A DNA stretch of 29,216 nucleotides, taken from CAZTDD01 sp964612675 (GTDB lineage Bacteria > Hinthialibacterota > Hinthialibacteria > Hinthialibacterales > JAKPRU01). The translations under genes and the position numbers were made by a program. Shown here in pieces: positions 8,956 to 16,663 of this stretch (positions are counted from its first letter, which is position 1; every line of letters begins with the position of its first letter). The stretch covers positions 1-29,216 of the forward strand of contig CAZTDD010000088.1 in the NCBI GenBank assembly GCA_964612675.1. Direction: 5' to 3'. The notes beneath the pieces are model-generated. The model searched no databases and had not been told where the DNA came from. It worked only from the letters and a program-made list of their open reading frames with translations.

Positions 8956-10149
8956 TTAGTCTCCGTTCTTGATCGCCTGGCCCACCTTGCGTCCCAGTTC
9001 GACACATTTCTGCAAATCGTCCGATTCGGGCACATACTGAACGCGAATTCCCGGATCGACCAGGTTGATCTTCATTTCTTCCATGGCCTGGTTCAGCAGT
9101 TTAAGCGATTCACCGCTCCATCCGTACGACCCAAATGCCGCGCCGACGCGTCCTGTCGGACGCAGCCCTTTCATGTAACACAGCATATCTGCGACTTGCG
9201 GGAGAATACCGTTGTGGAGCGTCGATGAACCGAATAGAATCCCCTTCGCATCGAGGGCTTCCGTCATTACATCGTCACGGGCATTCACCTTCAGGTCGAG
9301 CACTTTTACGCTGATCCCTTCCAGAATCAGCCCGTCCGCCACAGACATGGCCATTCGTTCTGTGCTGTGCCACATGCTGTCGAAAATCACCAACGCTTTT
9401 TCTTTTGTTTCTTGACGACTCCAGCGCCCGTACGCATCCAAAACATCTCGAATGTGACTTCGCCACAGAAGACCGTGGTCTGTGGCGATCATGTCGATCT
9501 CCAAGTTCATTTCGTGAACTTGTTTCAGAAACTTCGCCACGATGGGAGAGTAGGGCATAATAATGTTCGCATAGTATTTCGCGGTATGATGCATCAGCTC
9601 CGATAGATCGACCTCGTCGTCGAACCGCTCGCTCGACGCCCAGTGCTGGCCGAAAATGTCATTGGAAATGAGCAGACGGTCTTCACCGATATACGAACAC
9701 ATGCTGTCCGGCCAATGGAGCATCCGACTCTCGATAAACTGGATCGTACGTTTCCCGATCGATTCGGTGTCGCCGGTCTTGACCACATCATACGCCTGAG
9801 CCGAACTGCCAAAGTGCTGGAGCAAGGCCTTCTCTCCTTGGGGGGAGCAGAAAACCTTCTCCGGGCGGACCGCGTCGACGATTTGGGGAAGCGAACCGGA
9901 ATGATCCGGCTCGACATGATCGACCACAATGTAATCGATCTTATCGGGATCGATGATCCGACCGATCTTGTCCAGAAGATCGTCCTTGAACTCGGCTTTC
10001 ACCGTGTCGAACAAAACTGTCTTCTCATCCACCACAAGAAAAGCGTTGTACGTCGTTCCCCGATGAGTGGAATAACCGTGAAAATTGCGGATACTCCAAT
10101 CCACGGATCCTACCCAATAAATGTCTTTCTTGATTTCCAACGGCTCCAT
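8956..10149 (-). CDS. Flavodiiron protein (rubredoxin:oxygen oxidoreductase, FprA type)
   Basis: This 397-residue class A flavodiiron protein has an N-terminal metallo-beta-lactamase-like di-iron domain with the motif HVEPDHSGS, followed by the remaining ligand segments MLHWPDSM, LISNDIFGQH and ATDHGLLWR. From about residue 250 a flavodoxin-like FMN domain follows (ALVIFDSMWHSTERMA, then FGSSTLHNGILP and GSYGWSG). Such proteins reduce O2 (or NO) to water (or N2O) in the cytoplasm with electrons from rubredoxin. A rubredoxin gene lies 50 nt upstream on the same strand, the classic arrangement. All di-iron ligand positions I can identify are present, so it should be active. The choice between O2 and NO as main substrate cannot be made from the sequence. 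Confidence 0.96.
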   Translation of the reverse strand: MEPLEIKKDIYWVGSVDWSIRNFHGYSTHRGTTYNAFLVVDEKTVLFDTVKAEFKDDLLDKIGRIIDPDKIDYIVVDHVEPDHSGSLPQIVDAVRPEKVFCSPQGEKALLQHFGSSAQAYDVVKTGDTESIGKRTIQFIESRMLHWPDSMCSYIGEDRLLISNDIFGQHWASSERFDDEVDLSELMHHTAKYYANIIMPYSPIVAKFLKQVHEMNLEIDMIATDHGLLWRSHIRDVLDAYGRWSRQETKEKALVIFDSMWHSTERMAMSVADGLILEGISVKVLDLKVNARDDVMTEALDAKGILFGSSTLHNGILPQVADMLCYMKGLRPTGRVGAAFGSYGWSGESLKLLNQAMEEMKINLVDPGIRVQYVPESDDLQKCVELGRKVGQAIKNGD

Positions 10150-10199
10150 CTATCAAACCTCGCGGATAGAATCATCACCTGTAGGGGTATCATACAAGA

Positions 10200-10358
10200 T
10201 TATTCGGGACTGAATTCCTCTTTGCCCGCTCCGCATACCGGGCATACCCACTCATCCGGAACATCTTCAAATGCCGTACCCGGCTCGACGCCGTTGTCGG
10301 GATCGCCTTCTGCGGGATCGTAGACATAGTCACAGACTTCGCAGACGTAACGTTTCAT
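10200..10358 (-). CDS. Rubredoxin (52 aa)
   Basis: This short gene encodes 52 residues beginning MKRYVCEVCDYVYDPAEGD and ending CPVCGAGKEEFSPE. The two CxxC knuckles (C6/C9 and C39/C42) and the intervening GTAFEDVPDEWVCP are typical of rubredoxin. It binds one iron and carries single electrons in the cytoplasm. The start has a strong ribosome site, AAAGGAG. It lies 50 nt before the flavodiiron gene on the same strand, so it is the likely electron donor for that enzyme, and could also serve the rubrerythrin and the superoxide reductase. Confidence 0.97.
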   Translation of the reverse strand: MKRYVCEVCDYVYDPAEGDPDNGVEPGTAFEDVPDEWVCPVCGAGKEEFSPE

Positions 10359-10397
10359 GTTGGTTCTCCTTTCGAATGCTCTATGCCTGTCATAGAA

Positions 10398-10418
10398 GAT
10401 CGGGTCGGATACCCGATC
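10398..10418. repeat. Inverted repeat between ZIP transporter and rubredoxin genes
   Basis: GATCGGGT (10398-10405) and ACCCGATC (10411-10418) are perfect inverted copies around a 5-nt loop. The repeat lies in the 107-nt gap before rubredoxin. There is no T-run behind it on the minus strand, so it is a poor terminator; it could be an operator or a transcript-stabilising hairpin before rubredoxin and the flavodiiron gene. Confidence 0.45.
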
Positions 10419-10465
10419 GCTGTTTTCACAAATCCAATAATTTCAACTCGGTCACGCCTCTGCTT

Positions 10466-11266
10466 CTACCCCAGCGCCACGTCCAGCGTCATCATCACGG
10501 CGAATCCGACCATCGCAGTCATGGTCACCAGGTCCGCTCGACCCTCGCGCTGCGCTTCTGGAATCACTTCCTCCACGACCACAAAAATCATGGCTCCCGC
10601 CGCAAAACTGAGCGCATACGGGAGTATCGGTCTGGCAATCAGGACAATCGAAGCACCAATGACGCCTGCAATAGGCTCCACCATTCCTGAGAGCTGGCCG
10701 TACCAGAAGCTCTTGCGTTGCGAGAACCCTTCACGGCGTAAAGGCATAGAAACCGCAACTCCCTCCGGGCAATTCTGGATGCCGATCCCCAGTGCCAGAG
10801 CAATGGCACCGCCCAGAGTGGCCGAGGGCAATTCTGCTGCAACCGCCCCGAATGCAACCCCCACGGCAAGCCCTTCCGGGATGTTGTGCAAAGTGATCGC
10901 CAGTATCAGAAGTGTGCTGCGCCGCCAGGTTGTAGAAACCCCCTCCACCTCATCATCCGAAAACCCCAGGTGGAGGTGCGGCAGGAATTTGTCCACCAAG
11001 CGTAGAAAAACCCCGCCTGCCAAGAACCCCGTTGTCGCCGGAAACCAGGATGGGACCGGCCCGCCTTCCGCCATATCGATCGCCGGGGCGAGCAGCGACC
11101 AGTAGCTCGCCGCGATCATGACCCCGCCCGCAAACGCCAACATCCCGTCCAAAACCGCGCGACTCATGTCCTTTTTCACAAACACAATCGCCGCGCCGAG
11201 GGCGGTGAGCCCCCATGTAAAGCACGTAGCGAGAAAAGCCTGCAAAACCGGATGCCAATTCTCCAT
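10466..11266 (-). CDS. ZIP family metal transporter (GufA type)
   Basis: The protein has 266 residues and about eight membrane segments. It carries the ZIP metal-site motifs in consecutive helices: LHNIPEGLAVG in the fourth segment and GIQNCPEGVAVS in the fifth. Between the third and fourth segments is a short loop with HLHLGF and acidic residues, a likely metal-loading loop. ZIP proteins of this group import zinc, iron or manganese into the cytoplasm; which one cannot be told here, although the iron-rich neighbours favour iron or manganese. ATG at 11266 is chosen over ATG at 11272 because GGAG is then 6 nt upstream rather than touching the start codon. It lies between a rubrerythrin-like gene and rubredoxin, same direction. 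Confidence 0.9.
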   Translation of the reverse strand: MENWHPVLQAFLATCFTWGLTALGAAIVFVKKDMSRAVLDGMLAFAGGVMIAASYWSLLAPAIDMAEGGPVPSWFPATTGFLAGGVFLRLVDKFLPHLHLGFSDDEVEGVSTTWRRSTLLILAITLHNIPEGLAVGVAFGAVAAELPSATLGGAIALALGIGIQNCPEGVAVSMPLRREGFSQRKSFWYGQLSGMVEPIAGVIGASIVLIARPILPYALSFAAGAMIFVVVEEVIPEAQREGRADLVTMTAMVGFAVMMTLDVALG

Positions 11267-11323
11267 AGTCATCTCCGTTATGGATGGGTCTATCCAGAAG
11301 AAAATCGTTATTCGGTATGCATC

Positions 11324-11842
11324 TTATCCCGTCTCGAGGTCGAATTCCTGGAGTCCAAACCAGAATCCCATACCGGTCAGCGAATCGATTTGCGCCTGGA
11401 CAATCGCCTCGTGCCCCTCTTCAATCTCCACAAATCGGGCAAACATCCGCTGTCCTTCGCCCTCCAACTCGCTTACCATACGTTTATAAAAATTGCTCGT
11501 TTCGAATTCCGTATCCAAAGCGTTTTGGAGCAGCTGAATCTCTTCATTTTGTCCGGGGGATTGTCGATCCGACATCTGTGCCTCGAGTTTCTCCACTCCC
11601 TGTGCGATTTTGTCTCGGCTTGGAAGAGCCGTTGAAAGCTCATCGACTGTGATCTTCCCGGTGTTCTCCCACTCCGTGAGCTTCGACTGCAAATACTCGA
11701 TATGTTGCTGTTCTTCCTTCACGAGAATATTCAACAAACGTTTCGCCTCGGGACCCGATACCCGGTTCAAACCGTTCGCATAGACATCTCGCACTTTAAT
11801 TTCATATTCCAGGGCGGTTTTGATCGCTTCTTCAATAGTCAT
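11324..11842 (-). CDS. Rubrerythrin-like ferritin-family protein
   Basis: This 172-residue helical protein has a ferritin-like di-iron pattern: Glu in helix A (EYEIKVRDVY), ExxH in helix B (KEEQQHIEYL), Glu in helix C (DTEFETSNFY) and ExxH in helix D (EIEEGHEAIV). The tail SLTGMGFWFGLQEFDLE is typical of a rubrerythrin-like group that lacks the rubredoxin domain. It probably reacts with peroxide or O2 at a di-iron site in the cytoplasm. The frame stays open to 11932, but ATG at 11842 with AGAGG just upstream and the family-like opening MTIEEAIKTALEYE is preferred. It lies 124 nt behind the oxidoreductase beta subunit and 57 nt before the ZIP gene. Confidence 0.85.
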   Translation of the reverse strand: MTIEEAIKTALEYEIKVRDVYANGLNRVSGPEAKRLLNILVKEEQQHIEYLQSKLTEWENTGKITVDELSTALPSRDKIAQGVEKLEAQMSDRQSPGQNEEIQLLQNALDTEFETSNFYKRMVSELEGEGQRMFARFVEIEEGHEAIVQAQIDSLTGMGFWFGLQEFDLETG

Positions 11843-11966
11843 ATCCCTCTCCCGTCTTGAAAACAAAAGTATCTTGCCTCGTGTGTAGAGTGCGTTAGCG
11901 ACGATCTGCCCGCAGATATCGCGTGTGCACACCTCAGAGGAGCGTAACCCACCAAAACTGTCTAAA

Positions 11967-12818
11967 CTAGTAATAGCTCTCCATAATTTCCCGAAGCACC
12001 GAGCGCTCTGTACTTTGCTCCACCAGGGGACCGCGCGACAAAACCGGAAATCGTTTACTGAATACCGTTCTGTCGTTCCTATAAATCACTCCGATAGGAA
12101 TCCGATCCCCCCACTCCTGGGCCGTTTGCGTCGCCGCTTCATGGTCGGTGGGATCGTAATCCTCCGGAAGCTCGGTCGCTCGCTTCTTGTACCATGCGAA
12201 TGTATTCAGACGATTGAAAGAAACACAAGGTTGTAGTATGTCGATCAACGCCAATCCCTTGTGTTGGATTCCTTTTTGAATCATTTCCGAAAGATGATCG
12301 GTAAAACCTGCGAAACTTCGTGCCACAAAACTACAGCGCATCGCCACCGCAACCGCGACAGGGTTGAAAGGCGAGGCGGTCACACCGTGCGGTTGAAACT
12401 TCGTGGAGAATTCCTCTTCCGACGTAGGGCTCGATTGTCCTTTTGTTAGTCCATACACCTGATTGTTGTGGACCAACAGCGTTATGTCCGGGTTTCGGCG
12501 AATTGTGGAGAGAAAGTGGTTTCCCCCTTCCCCGTACGTACACCCGTCTCCGCTGACGTCGATCACCGTCAATTTGTCATTCGCCACTTTCGCACCCGTC
12601 GCATTGGAAAGCGAACGCCCGTGCAGTCCGTTGAACATGTTCAAATTCAAATAATGCGGCATTTTCGCCGCTTGCCCAATGCCCGAAAACATCAGAATCT
12701 CATGGGGGTTGAGATCGAGTTCCGCCAGCGCTTGTTTGAGCGCCTTCCGAATGGCGAAATTCCCGCATCCCGGACACCAGGTGGTTTCTTTTGCTCCGAA
12801 ATCTTCTTTTTCGACCAT
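11967..12818 (-). CDS. 2-oxoacid:ferredoxin oxidoreductase, beta (TPP-binding) subunit
   Basis: This 283-residue subunit has the N-terminal iron-sulfur motif WCPGCG (C15, C18) and the thiamine-diphosphate motif starting GDGCTYGEGGNHFLSTIRRN and ending LLVHNN. With the alpha subunit upstream it oxidises a 2-oxoacid (pyruvate or 2-oxoglutarate class) to the acyl-CoA while reducing ferredoxin. At the place where many family members have GIGCS, this protein has SGIGQAAKMPHY, so one usual cluster Cys is absent; another Cys is kept in LQPCVSFN. It begins 32 nt after the alpha subunit. The ribosome site is weak, so translation may be coupled. It supplies low-potential electrons that could feed the rubredoxin-dependent detoxification enzymes around it. 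Confidence 0.92.
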   Translation of the reverse strand: MVEKEDFGAKETTWCPGCGNFAIRKALKQALAELDLNPHEILMFSGIGQAAKMPHYLNLNMFNGLHGRSLSNATGAKVANDKLTVIDVSGDGCTYGEGGNHFLSTIRRNPDITLLVHNNQVYGLTKGQSSPTSEEEFSTKFQPHGVTASPFNPVAVAVAMRCSFVARSFAGFTDHLSEMIQKGIQHKGLALIDILQPCVSFNRLNTFAWYKKRATELPEDYDPTDHEAATQTAQEWGDRIPIGVIYRNDRTVFSKRFPVLSRGPLVEQSTERSVLREIMESYY

Positions 12819-12850
12819 TTTGACTCACACCCGGGCCGCGTTCCCGGCCC

Positions 12851-14536
12851 TCATGCATTCAGTTCTCGTAAAATCCATTCCGGCGTAAAGGGCCGCCCGT
12901 CATATCGGCGAATGTGCCTGGGAATGAAGAATCCGGTCTCCCTCCGAATCAACCGGGCAAACTGGCCGGTCGCATTCCCCTCAACACAAATAACCTCGCC
13001 GGCCTCTTCGAGCCGATCCAGAAACTGCTCCGGAGCCAACGGCCAGACTTGCGAGAAATGCAACTGACCGACTCGCTTCCCGTCCGATTGCAGACGCGTT
13101 ACCACCTCCGCGACAACACCGACGGTCGATCCCCACGTGACAAAAAGCAAATCGGGTTTGTCGTCCCCCTCATAATCCGGCGGCACAACCTCTTTGCAAA
13201 TACCCTCTTCCTTTTTGAGGCGTTTGTCTACCATCTTTTTGCGGATTTCAGGATCCTCCGTGATATGACCGGTCTCGGTGTGTTCGTGACTATCGCCCTT
13301 CACCAGGTGCTTGGTCTTACCCGGCAAAAGACGCGGAGAAATCCCGTTTTCGGTGAACGCGTAACGCCGATATTCGCTCCCGTCGCTCGGAGGATCGCTT
13401 CCGACCCGAACAGGGGAGAGATTATCGAGATCGAACGGCTCGATGGCCCTGTACGAATCCGCCAAAAACTGGTCCATGAGGAGAAACGCCGGGCCCTGAT
13501 AACGCTCGGCCAAATCGAACGCTTTGCGAGTCAGATGAAAGCACTCTTCCAACGTACCCGGAGTAAACGTGGGACGTGGATATTCGCCATGGCCCGAGTG
13601 CAGGACGATTTCCAGATCGCCCTGTTCGGTCCGTGTCGGTAATCCGGTCGCCGGGCCGGGCCGCTGCCCCAACACCACAACAACCGGTGTTTCGGTCACG
13701 CCCGCGAGACTGATCGCCTCGACCATCAGAGCGAATCCTCCACCCGAGGTCGCAACCATACTCGGAGCGCCTGCAAATGACGCCCCGATCGCCATGTTGA
13801 TCGCTGCGATCTCATCTTCCGCCTGTTCAACGACAATGCCCGTCTTGTCACCGTGAGCGACCAGATTGAGCGGTACCGCGGTGGACGGCGTCATCGGGTA
13901 AAAGGAACAGAATTTCACTCCCGACGACATCGCCGCGAGAGAGATCGCTTCACTCGCGTCAAGCATGAGACGCTTTGGCGCATGCAATACTCTCGGTAAC
14001 TCTTTCCGGCGAAACGAGGACTGCTCGACACAATACTTGTATGCATTCGATAACGCGTGCCGGTTCTTTTCGGCGGCTTTCTCGTCCTTCTTCTTGAATC
14101 GCTCGTCCAGAAGCCGGCCGATCGATTCTTCCTGCAGACCAAGGATATAACCAACGACGCCCAGAACGGCGATGTTGACATACCGGCCTTCCGCAAGTTC
14201 CTTATAAGGGACTCGCAGGCACGAATCGTCCGCCGACTCAAATGCTTCATCCGCAAGCAGAATCCCCTCTGAATCCAGACTCTCGCGGTCGACTGAAATC
14301 GTGTCTTCGTCCAACGCGACCAGAAGATCGACCACTTCGGTGGGTGAGGATAGCGGGTTCGCACTCGCCCGAATCGAAAATGTATTGTGACCGCCTCGGA
14401 CTCGCGAGTAATAGCTCTGGCTGCCCACAATAAAATAGCCGCTTCGAACGAGACTTTTTGCGAGGAGAGTCCCTACGGTAACCAGTCCTTGGCCCGCCTC
14501 TCCGCCGATCGTTACGTTAAGAGAACCGTTTTCCAT
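12851..14536 (-). CDS. 2-oxoacid:ferredoxin oxidoreductase, fused gamma-alpha subunit
   Basis: The protein has 561 residues from the chosen start. The first about 180 residues are the gamma domain (LNVTIGGEAGQGLVTVGTLLA, then SYYSRVRGGHNTFSIR). The alpha domain follows, with FYPMTPSTAVP, VEQAEDEIAAINMAIGASFAGA, TSGGGFALMVEA and the conserved GPATGLPTRTEQGDL; a C-terminal transketolase-like part ends it. This layout matches KorA/OforA-type enzymes, which use 2-oxoglutarate or pyruvate; the substrate cannot be fixed by eye. ATG at 14536 has GGAAGGA upstream and starts right before the gamma domain, so I prefer it to ATG at 14587, which would overlap ferritin. It lies 34 nt after ferritin. Confidence 0.93.
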   Translation of the reverse strand: MENGSLNVTIGGEAGQGLVTVGTLLAKSLVRSGYFIVGSQSYYSRVRGGHNTFSIRASANPLSSPTEVVDLLVALDEDTISVDRESLDSEGILLADEAFESADDSCLRVPYKELAEGRYVNIAVLGVVGYILGLQEESIGRLLDERFKKKDEKAAEKNRHALSNAYKYCVEQSSFRRKELPRVLHAPKRLMLDASEAISLAAMSSGVKFCSFYPMTPSTAVPLNLVAHGDKTGIVVEQAEDEIAAINMAIGASFAGAPSMVATSGGGFALMVEAISLAGVTETPVVVVLGQRPGPATGLPTRTEQGDLEIVLHSGHGEYPRPTFTPGTLEECFHLTRKAFDLAERYQGPAFLLMDQFLADSYRAIEPFDLDNLSPVRVGSDPPSDGSEYRRYAFTENGISPRLLPGKTKHLVKGDSHEHTETGHITEDPEIRKKMVDKRLKKEEGICKEVVPPDYEGDDKPDLLFVTWGSTVGVVAEVVTRLQSDGKRVGQLHFSQVWPLAPEQFLDRLEEAGEVICVEGNATGQFARLIRRETGFFIPRHIRRYDGRPFTPEWILRELNA

Positions 14537-14570
14537 CGTTGTCCTTCCCCATCGCAGGCTACCGGCCGGT

Positions 14571-15089
14571 TCACGCGGATTCTTCACTGGACGGCGGTGT
14601 AAACGTTCTGGCGCCGAGTTCGCGATTCAACATAAACAGCCCGCCGCGCGCGTCCCCAATAAGCCGCAACTGATCGACCACCTCGCTCGCCGAAGCCTCT
14701 TCCTCCACCTGCTCGTTCACGAACCACTGGAGAAACGAATTCGTAGCATGGTCTTTCTCCGCGACCGCTTTGTCAACCAGGTCATTGATGAGACCGGTCA
14801 CTTTTGTTTCGTGCACATACACCGCTTCAAAGGCCGCCAATGGGGAATCCCATTCACTGGGAGGCTCTTCGATAGGAAGAAGTCTGACTTTGCCGCCTCG
14901 CTCCAGAACAAAGTCGAAAAACTTCATCGCGTGCGCGTTTTCTTCCTGGGCCTGAATTTTCATCCAGTTGGCGAATCCGGGCATCCCCTCCGACTCAAAA
15001 TGAGCCGCCATCGATAAATAGAGATAAGAAGAATACAACTCCGCATTGATTTGATTGTTCAGTGCTTCCTGCATGGTATTGCTGAGCAT
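14571..15089 (-). CDS. ftnA: Ferritin (FtnA type)
   Basis: This 172-residue protein is the usual length for a bacterial non-haem ferritin. It carries the ferroxidase ligands E17 (INAELYSSYLYL), E50 and H53 (EENAHAMKFFDFV) and the later Glu residues (HETKVTGLINDL, NEQVEEEASASE). It oxidises Fe(II) and stores the mineral inside a 24-mer cage, thereby limiting Fenton chemistry. The start has AAAGGAG 10 nt upstream. It lies between the tpx terminator and the 2-oxoacid oxidoreductase genes, so it probably opens its own transcript. I saw no clear Fur-like site before it. Confidence 0.95.
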   Translation of the reverse strand: MLSNTMQEALNNQINAELYSSYLYLSMAAHFESEGMPGFANWMKIQAQEENAHAMKFFDFVLERGGKVRLLPIEEPPSEWDSPLAAFEAVYVHETKVTGLINDLVDKAVAEKDHATNSFLQWFVNEQVEEEASASEVVDQLRLIGDARGGLFMLNRELGARTFTPPSSEESA

Positions 15090-15220
15090 GGTCTATCTGC
15101 TCCTTTCCAAGAATCGGATCTTCCTGTGCCCGTTCCGGACGATTTGAGTTTCAAAACGGAGCCGCACAACCGCTGCACGTTTCTTTGATTCAGAGCCCGC
15201 AGACACTCCACCGTCTTCGT

Positions 15221-15254
15221 TAAACAAAGAGAACGATTGCGTCTATCGTCTCTC
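15221..15254 (-). terminator. Rho-independent terminator after tpx
   Basis: On the minus strand GAGAGACGAT (15245-15254) pairs with ATCGTTCTC (15229-15237) with one bulged base and a 7-nt loop, followed by TTTGTTTA. It begins 7 nt past the tpx stop codon. Confidence 0.7.
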
Positions 15255-15261
15255 GGGACGT

Positions 15262-15777
15262 TTATGTCAATTTCTTAACAGCATCCACCACTTCGCCGTA
15301 ATCCGGCTCGTTGGAAATCTCTTCCACAAGCTGAATATACTGGATGGTGCCCTCTCGATCGACTACAAAAATCGCTCGTGTCAGAAGTCGGAGTTCTTTG
15401 ATCAGCACGCCGTATGCGGTCCCAAAGGAAGCGTCCCGATGGTCCGAAAGGGTCTGTACGTTGGAAACACCGGCCGCACCGCACCAACGTGCTTGTGCAA
15501 ACGGAAGATCCATACTGATTGTCAAGACTTTCACATCGTCGCTTAGTTTCGTCGCTTCTTCATTGAAACGCCGTGTCTCTGCGTCGCAGGTCGGCGTATC
15601 CAGGGAAGGAACAGCCGAGATCACGACTACCTTTCCTGGAAACGAAGACAACTGAACCGGCGAGAGATCATTAGCCAATACGGTGAAATCCGGAGCCTTC
15701 TGACCGACAGAAACCTCGTCACCCACCAGTGTTAACGGGCCGCCTTTGAATGTGATCACGCCGCTGCGTTCTTTCAT
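15262..15777 (-). CDS. tpx: Thiol peroxidase (atypical 2-Cys peroxiredoxin)
   Basis: This 171-residue protein matches Tpx in length and order of motifs: the opening ITFKGGPLTLVGDEVSVGQKAPDF, the peroxidatic Cys64 in SLDTPTCDAETRRF, and the resolving Cys99 in LPFAQARWCGAAG. It reduces hydrogen peroxide and organic peroxides in the cytoplasm using thioredoxin. The start has AGGAG 10 nt upstream. It is followed by a terminator and preceded by a 387-nt gap full of repeats, so it is probably transcribed alone. It adds a thiol-based peroxidase to the iron-based ones around it. Confidence 0.97.
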   Translation of the reverse strand: MKERSGVITFKGGPLTLVGDEVSVGQKAPDFTVLANDLSPVQLSSFPGKVVVISAVPSLDTPTCDAETRRFNEEATKLSDDVKVLTISMDLPFAQARWCGAAGVSNVQTLSDHRDASFGTAYGVLIKELRLLTRAIFVVDREGTIQYIQLVEEISNEPDYGEVVDAVKKLT

Positions 15778-16164
15778 GATTTCTCTTCTCCTGTCTTTGT
15801 GCTCAATGACCGAACAACAACCTCGTCCTTATGTAGACGCCGTCCGAATACTGTTCGGGCTTCTGCGCTCCACTCGGAGGTTGTCACTTCGCGACTCCGA
15901 TGAACAACGCCTGAAACACAACCCCCTCTGTATCTCCCCCAGACTTGATGCCTTCGCAAAAAGTCCAAGAATCGTCCCTCACCCTACCCCTCTCCCGGGG
16001 GGAGAGGGAACTTCCGATGCCAACTTTCGACTCTTTGCGACCCCGTCAAACTTGGCGGAGAAGAAGAGCCCGTTCCTCCCCCAAAGAGTGGGCGAGGAAT
16101 CTCATGGCTTGCCGAAGGCAAACATGAGAGCCGTAGAGGAGGGGGTTGACGAATCGACCATTGA
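15778..16164. other. Gene-free stretch of 387 nt containing inverted-repeat modules
   Basis: I see no credible gene here. The stretch nearest tpx should hold its promoter (minus strand), with a small inverted repeat CCGAA/TTCGG near 15846-15860, but no convincing -35/-10 pair. The rest is taken up by nested inverted repeats described separately. Confidence 0.6.
15919..16148. repeat. Nested inverted repeat with CAACCCCCTCTG ends
   Basis: The outer left arm CAACCCCCTCTG (15919-15930) is matched in inverted form by GGAGGGGGTTG (16138-16148). Inside lies a second pair: TTGATGCCTTCGCAAAAAGTC (15945-15965, written here as one arm: key core CGCAAAAAGTC) and its inverse at 16029-16049 with core GACTCTTTGCGA. 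The centre has the palindrome CCCTCTCCC/GGGAGAGGG near 15990-16008. Both the outer and inner modules recur at 22687-22889, and the inner core recurs at the right edge of the window. No coding capacity is visible, so it looks like a non-autonomous repeat element. Confidence 0.7.
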
Positions 16165-16605
16165 TCAACCATACGGATACATACCGTCTTTGATCTTGTC
16201 GAGCGTTTCGAGCATCTTGTTGTGTTTCTCTTCGTCCTCGAGCAGATAATTCAGGAGATATTCCTGAACGACCATTTTCTTACCTTTGAGGGCTTCGAGG
16301 TTCTCTTTAGCCATGTCCATGGCTTTCTTTTCGATTTCGATGTGATGTTCAATCCCACTCCAGACCTTGGACATCTCTTCGGGGGTAATACCAACGGGGC
16401 GATGTTCCAGGGTGGACGCGATGAACTCCTGGACCTGATGATGGGTCTGCGAATCGCGTTGAATAATCTCCATAACCAACCGGATCAATTCGTTGTCGGT
16501 CTCCTCCATGATCTTTCCGGTCGAGGCAACAGAAGCGTCTTCAACCTTTTTCCAGCGGTGCATGTTGCCGACGATCTGTTCCTGAAGTTCTTTCGTTGAT
16601 GCCAT
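16165..16605 (-). CDS. Ferritin-like helical protein of unknown function
   Basis: This 146-residue protein appears wholly helical. It has spaced acidic and His residues that look like a four-helix metal site: KVEDASVAS in the first helix, RDSQTHHQVQEF in the second, GIEHHIEIEKKAM in the third and LEDEEKHNKMLETL in the fourth. The last pair fits ExxH, but the second helix has Asp-x-x-x-His instead of the usual ExxH, so iron binding is unproven. I do not recognise a named family. The start has GAGGAG 7 nt upstream. It lies 58 nt behind the rubrerythrin-like gene that follows fur, so these three genes probably form one operon under the Fur-like site. Confidence 0.8.
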   Translation of the reverse strand: MASTKELQEQIVGNMHRWKKVEDASVASTGKIMEETDNELIRLVMEIIQRDSQTHHQVQEFIASTLEHRPVGITPEEMSKVWSGIEHHIEIEKKAMDMAKENLEALKGKKMVVQEYLLNYLLEDEEKHNKMLETLDKIKDGMYPYG

Positions 16606-16663
16606 CGTTGTGCTCCTCTCTTTGTTGTTTTATTTGTGTGCTTGTCCAGGTCACCCGGCAAGC

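Noticed and set aside
11919..11935. Palindromes around GTGTGCACAC before the rubrerythrin-like gene
   Set aside because: Short, not shared with other promoters here, and without a promoter pair; no basis for an operator call.
15108..15125. CAAGAATCGGATCTT before ferritin as a second Fur-like site
   Set aside because: Only one half resembles the operator at 17590; the other half does not pair, so it is not supported.
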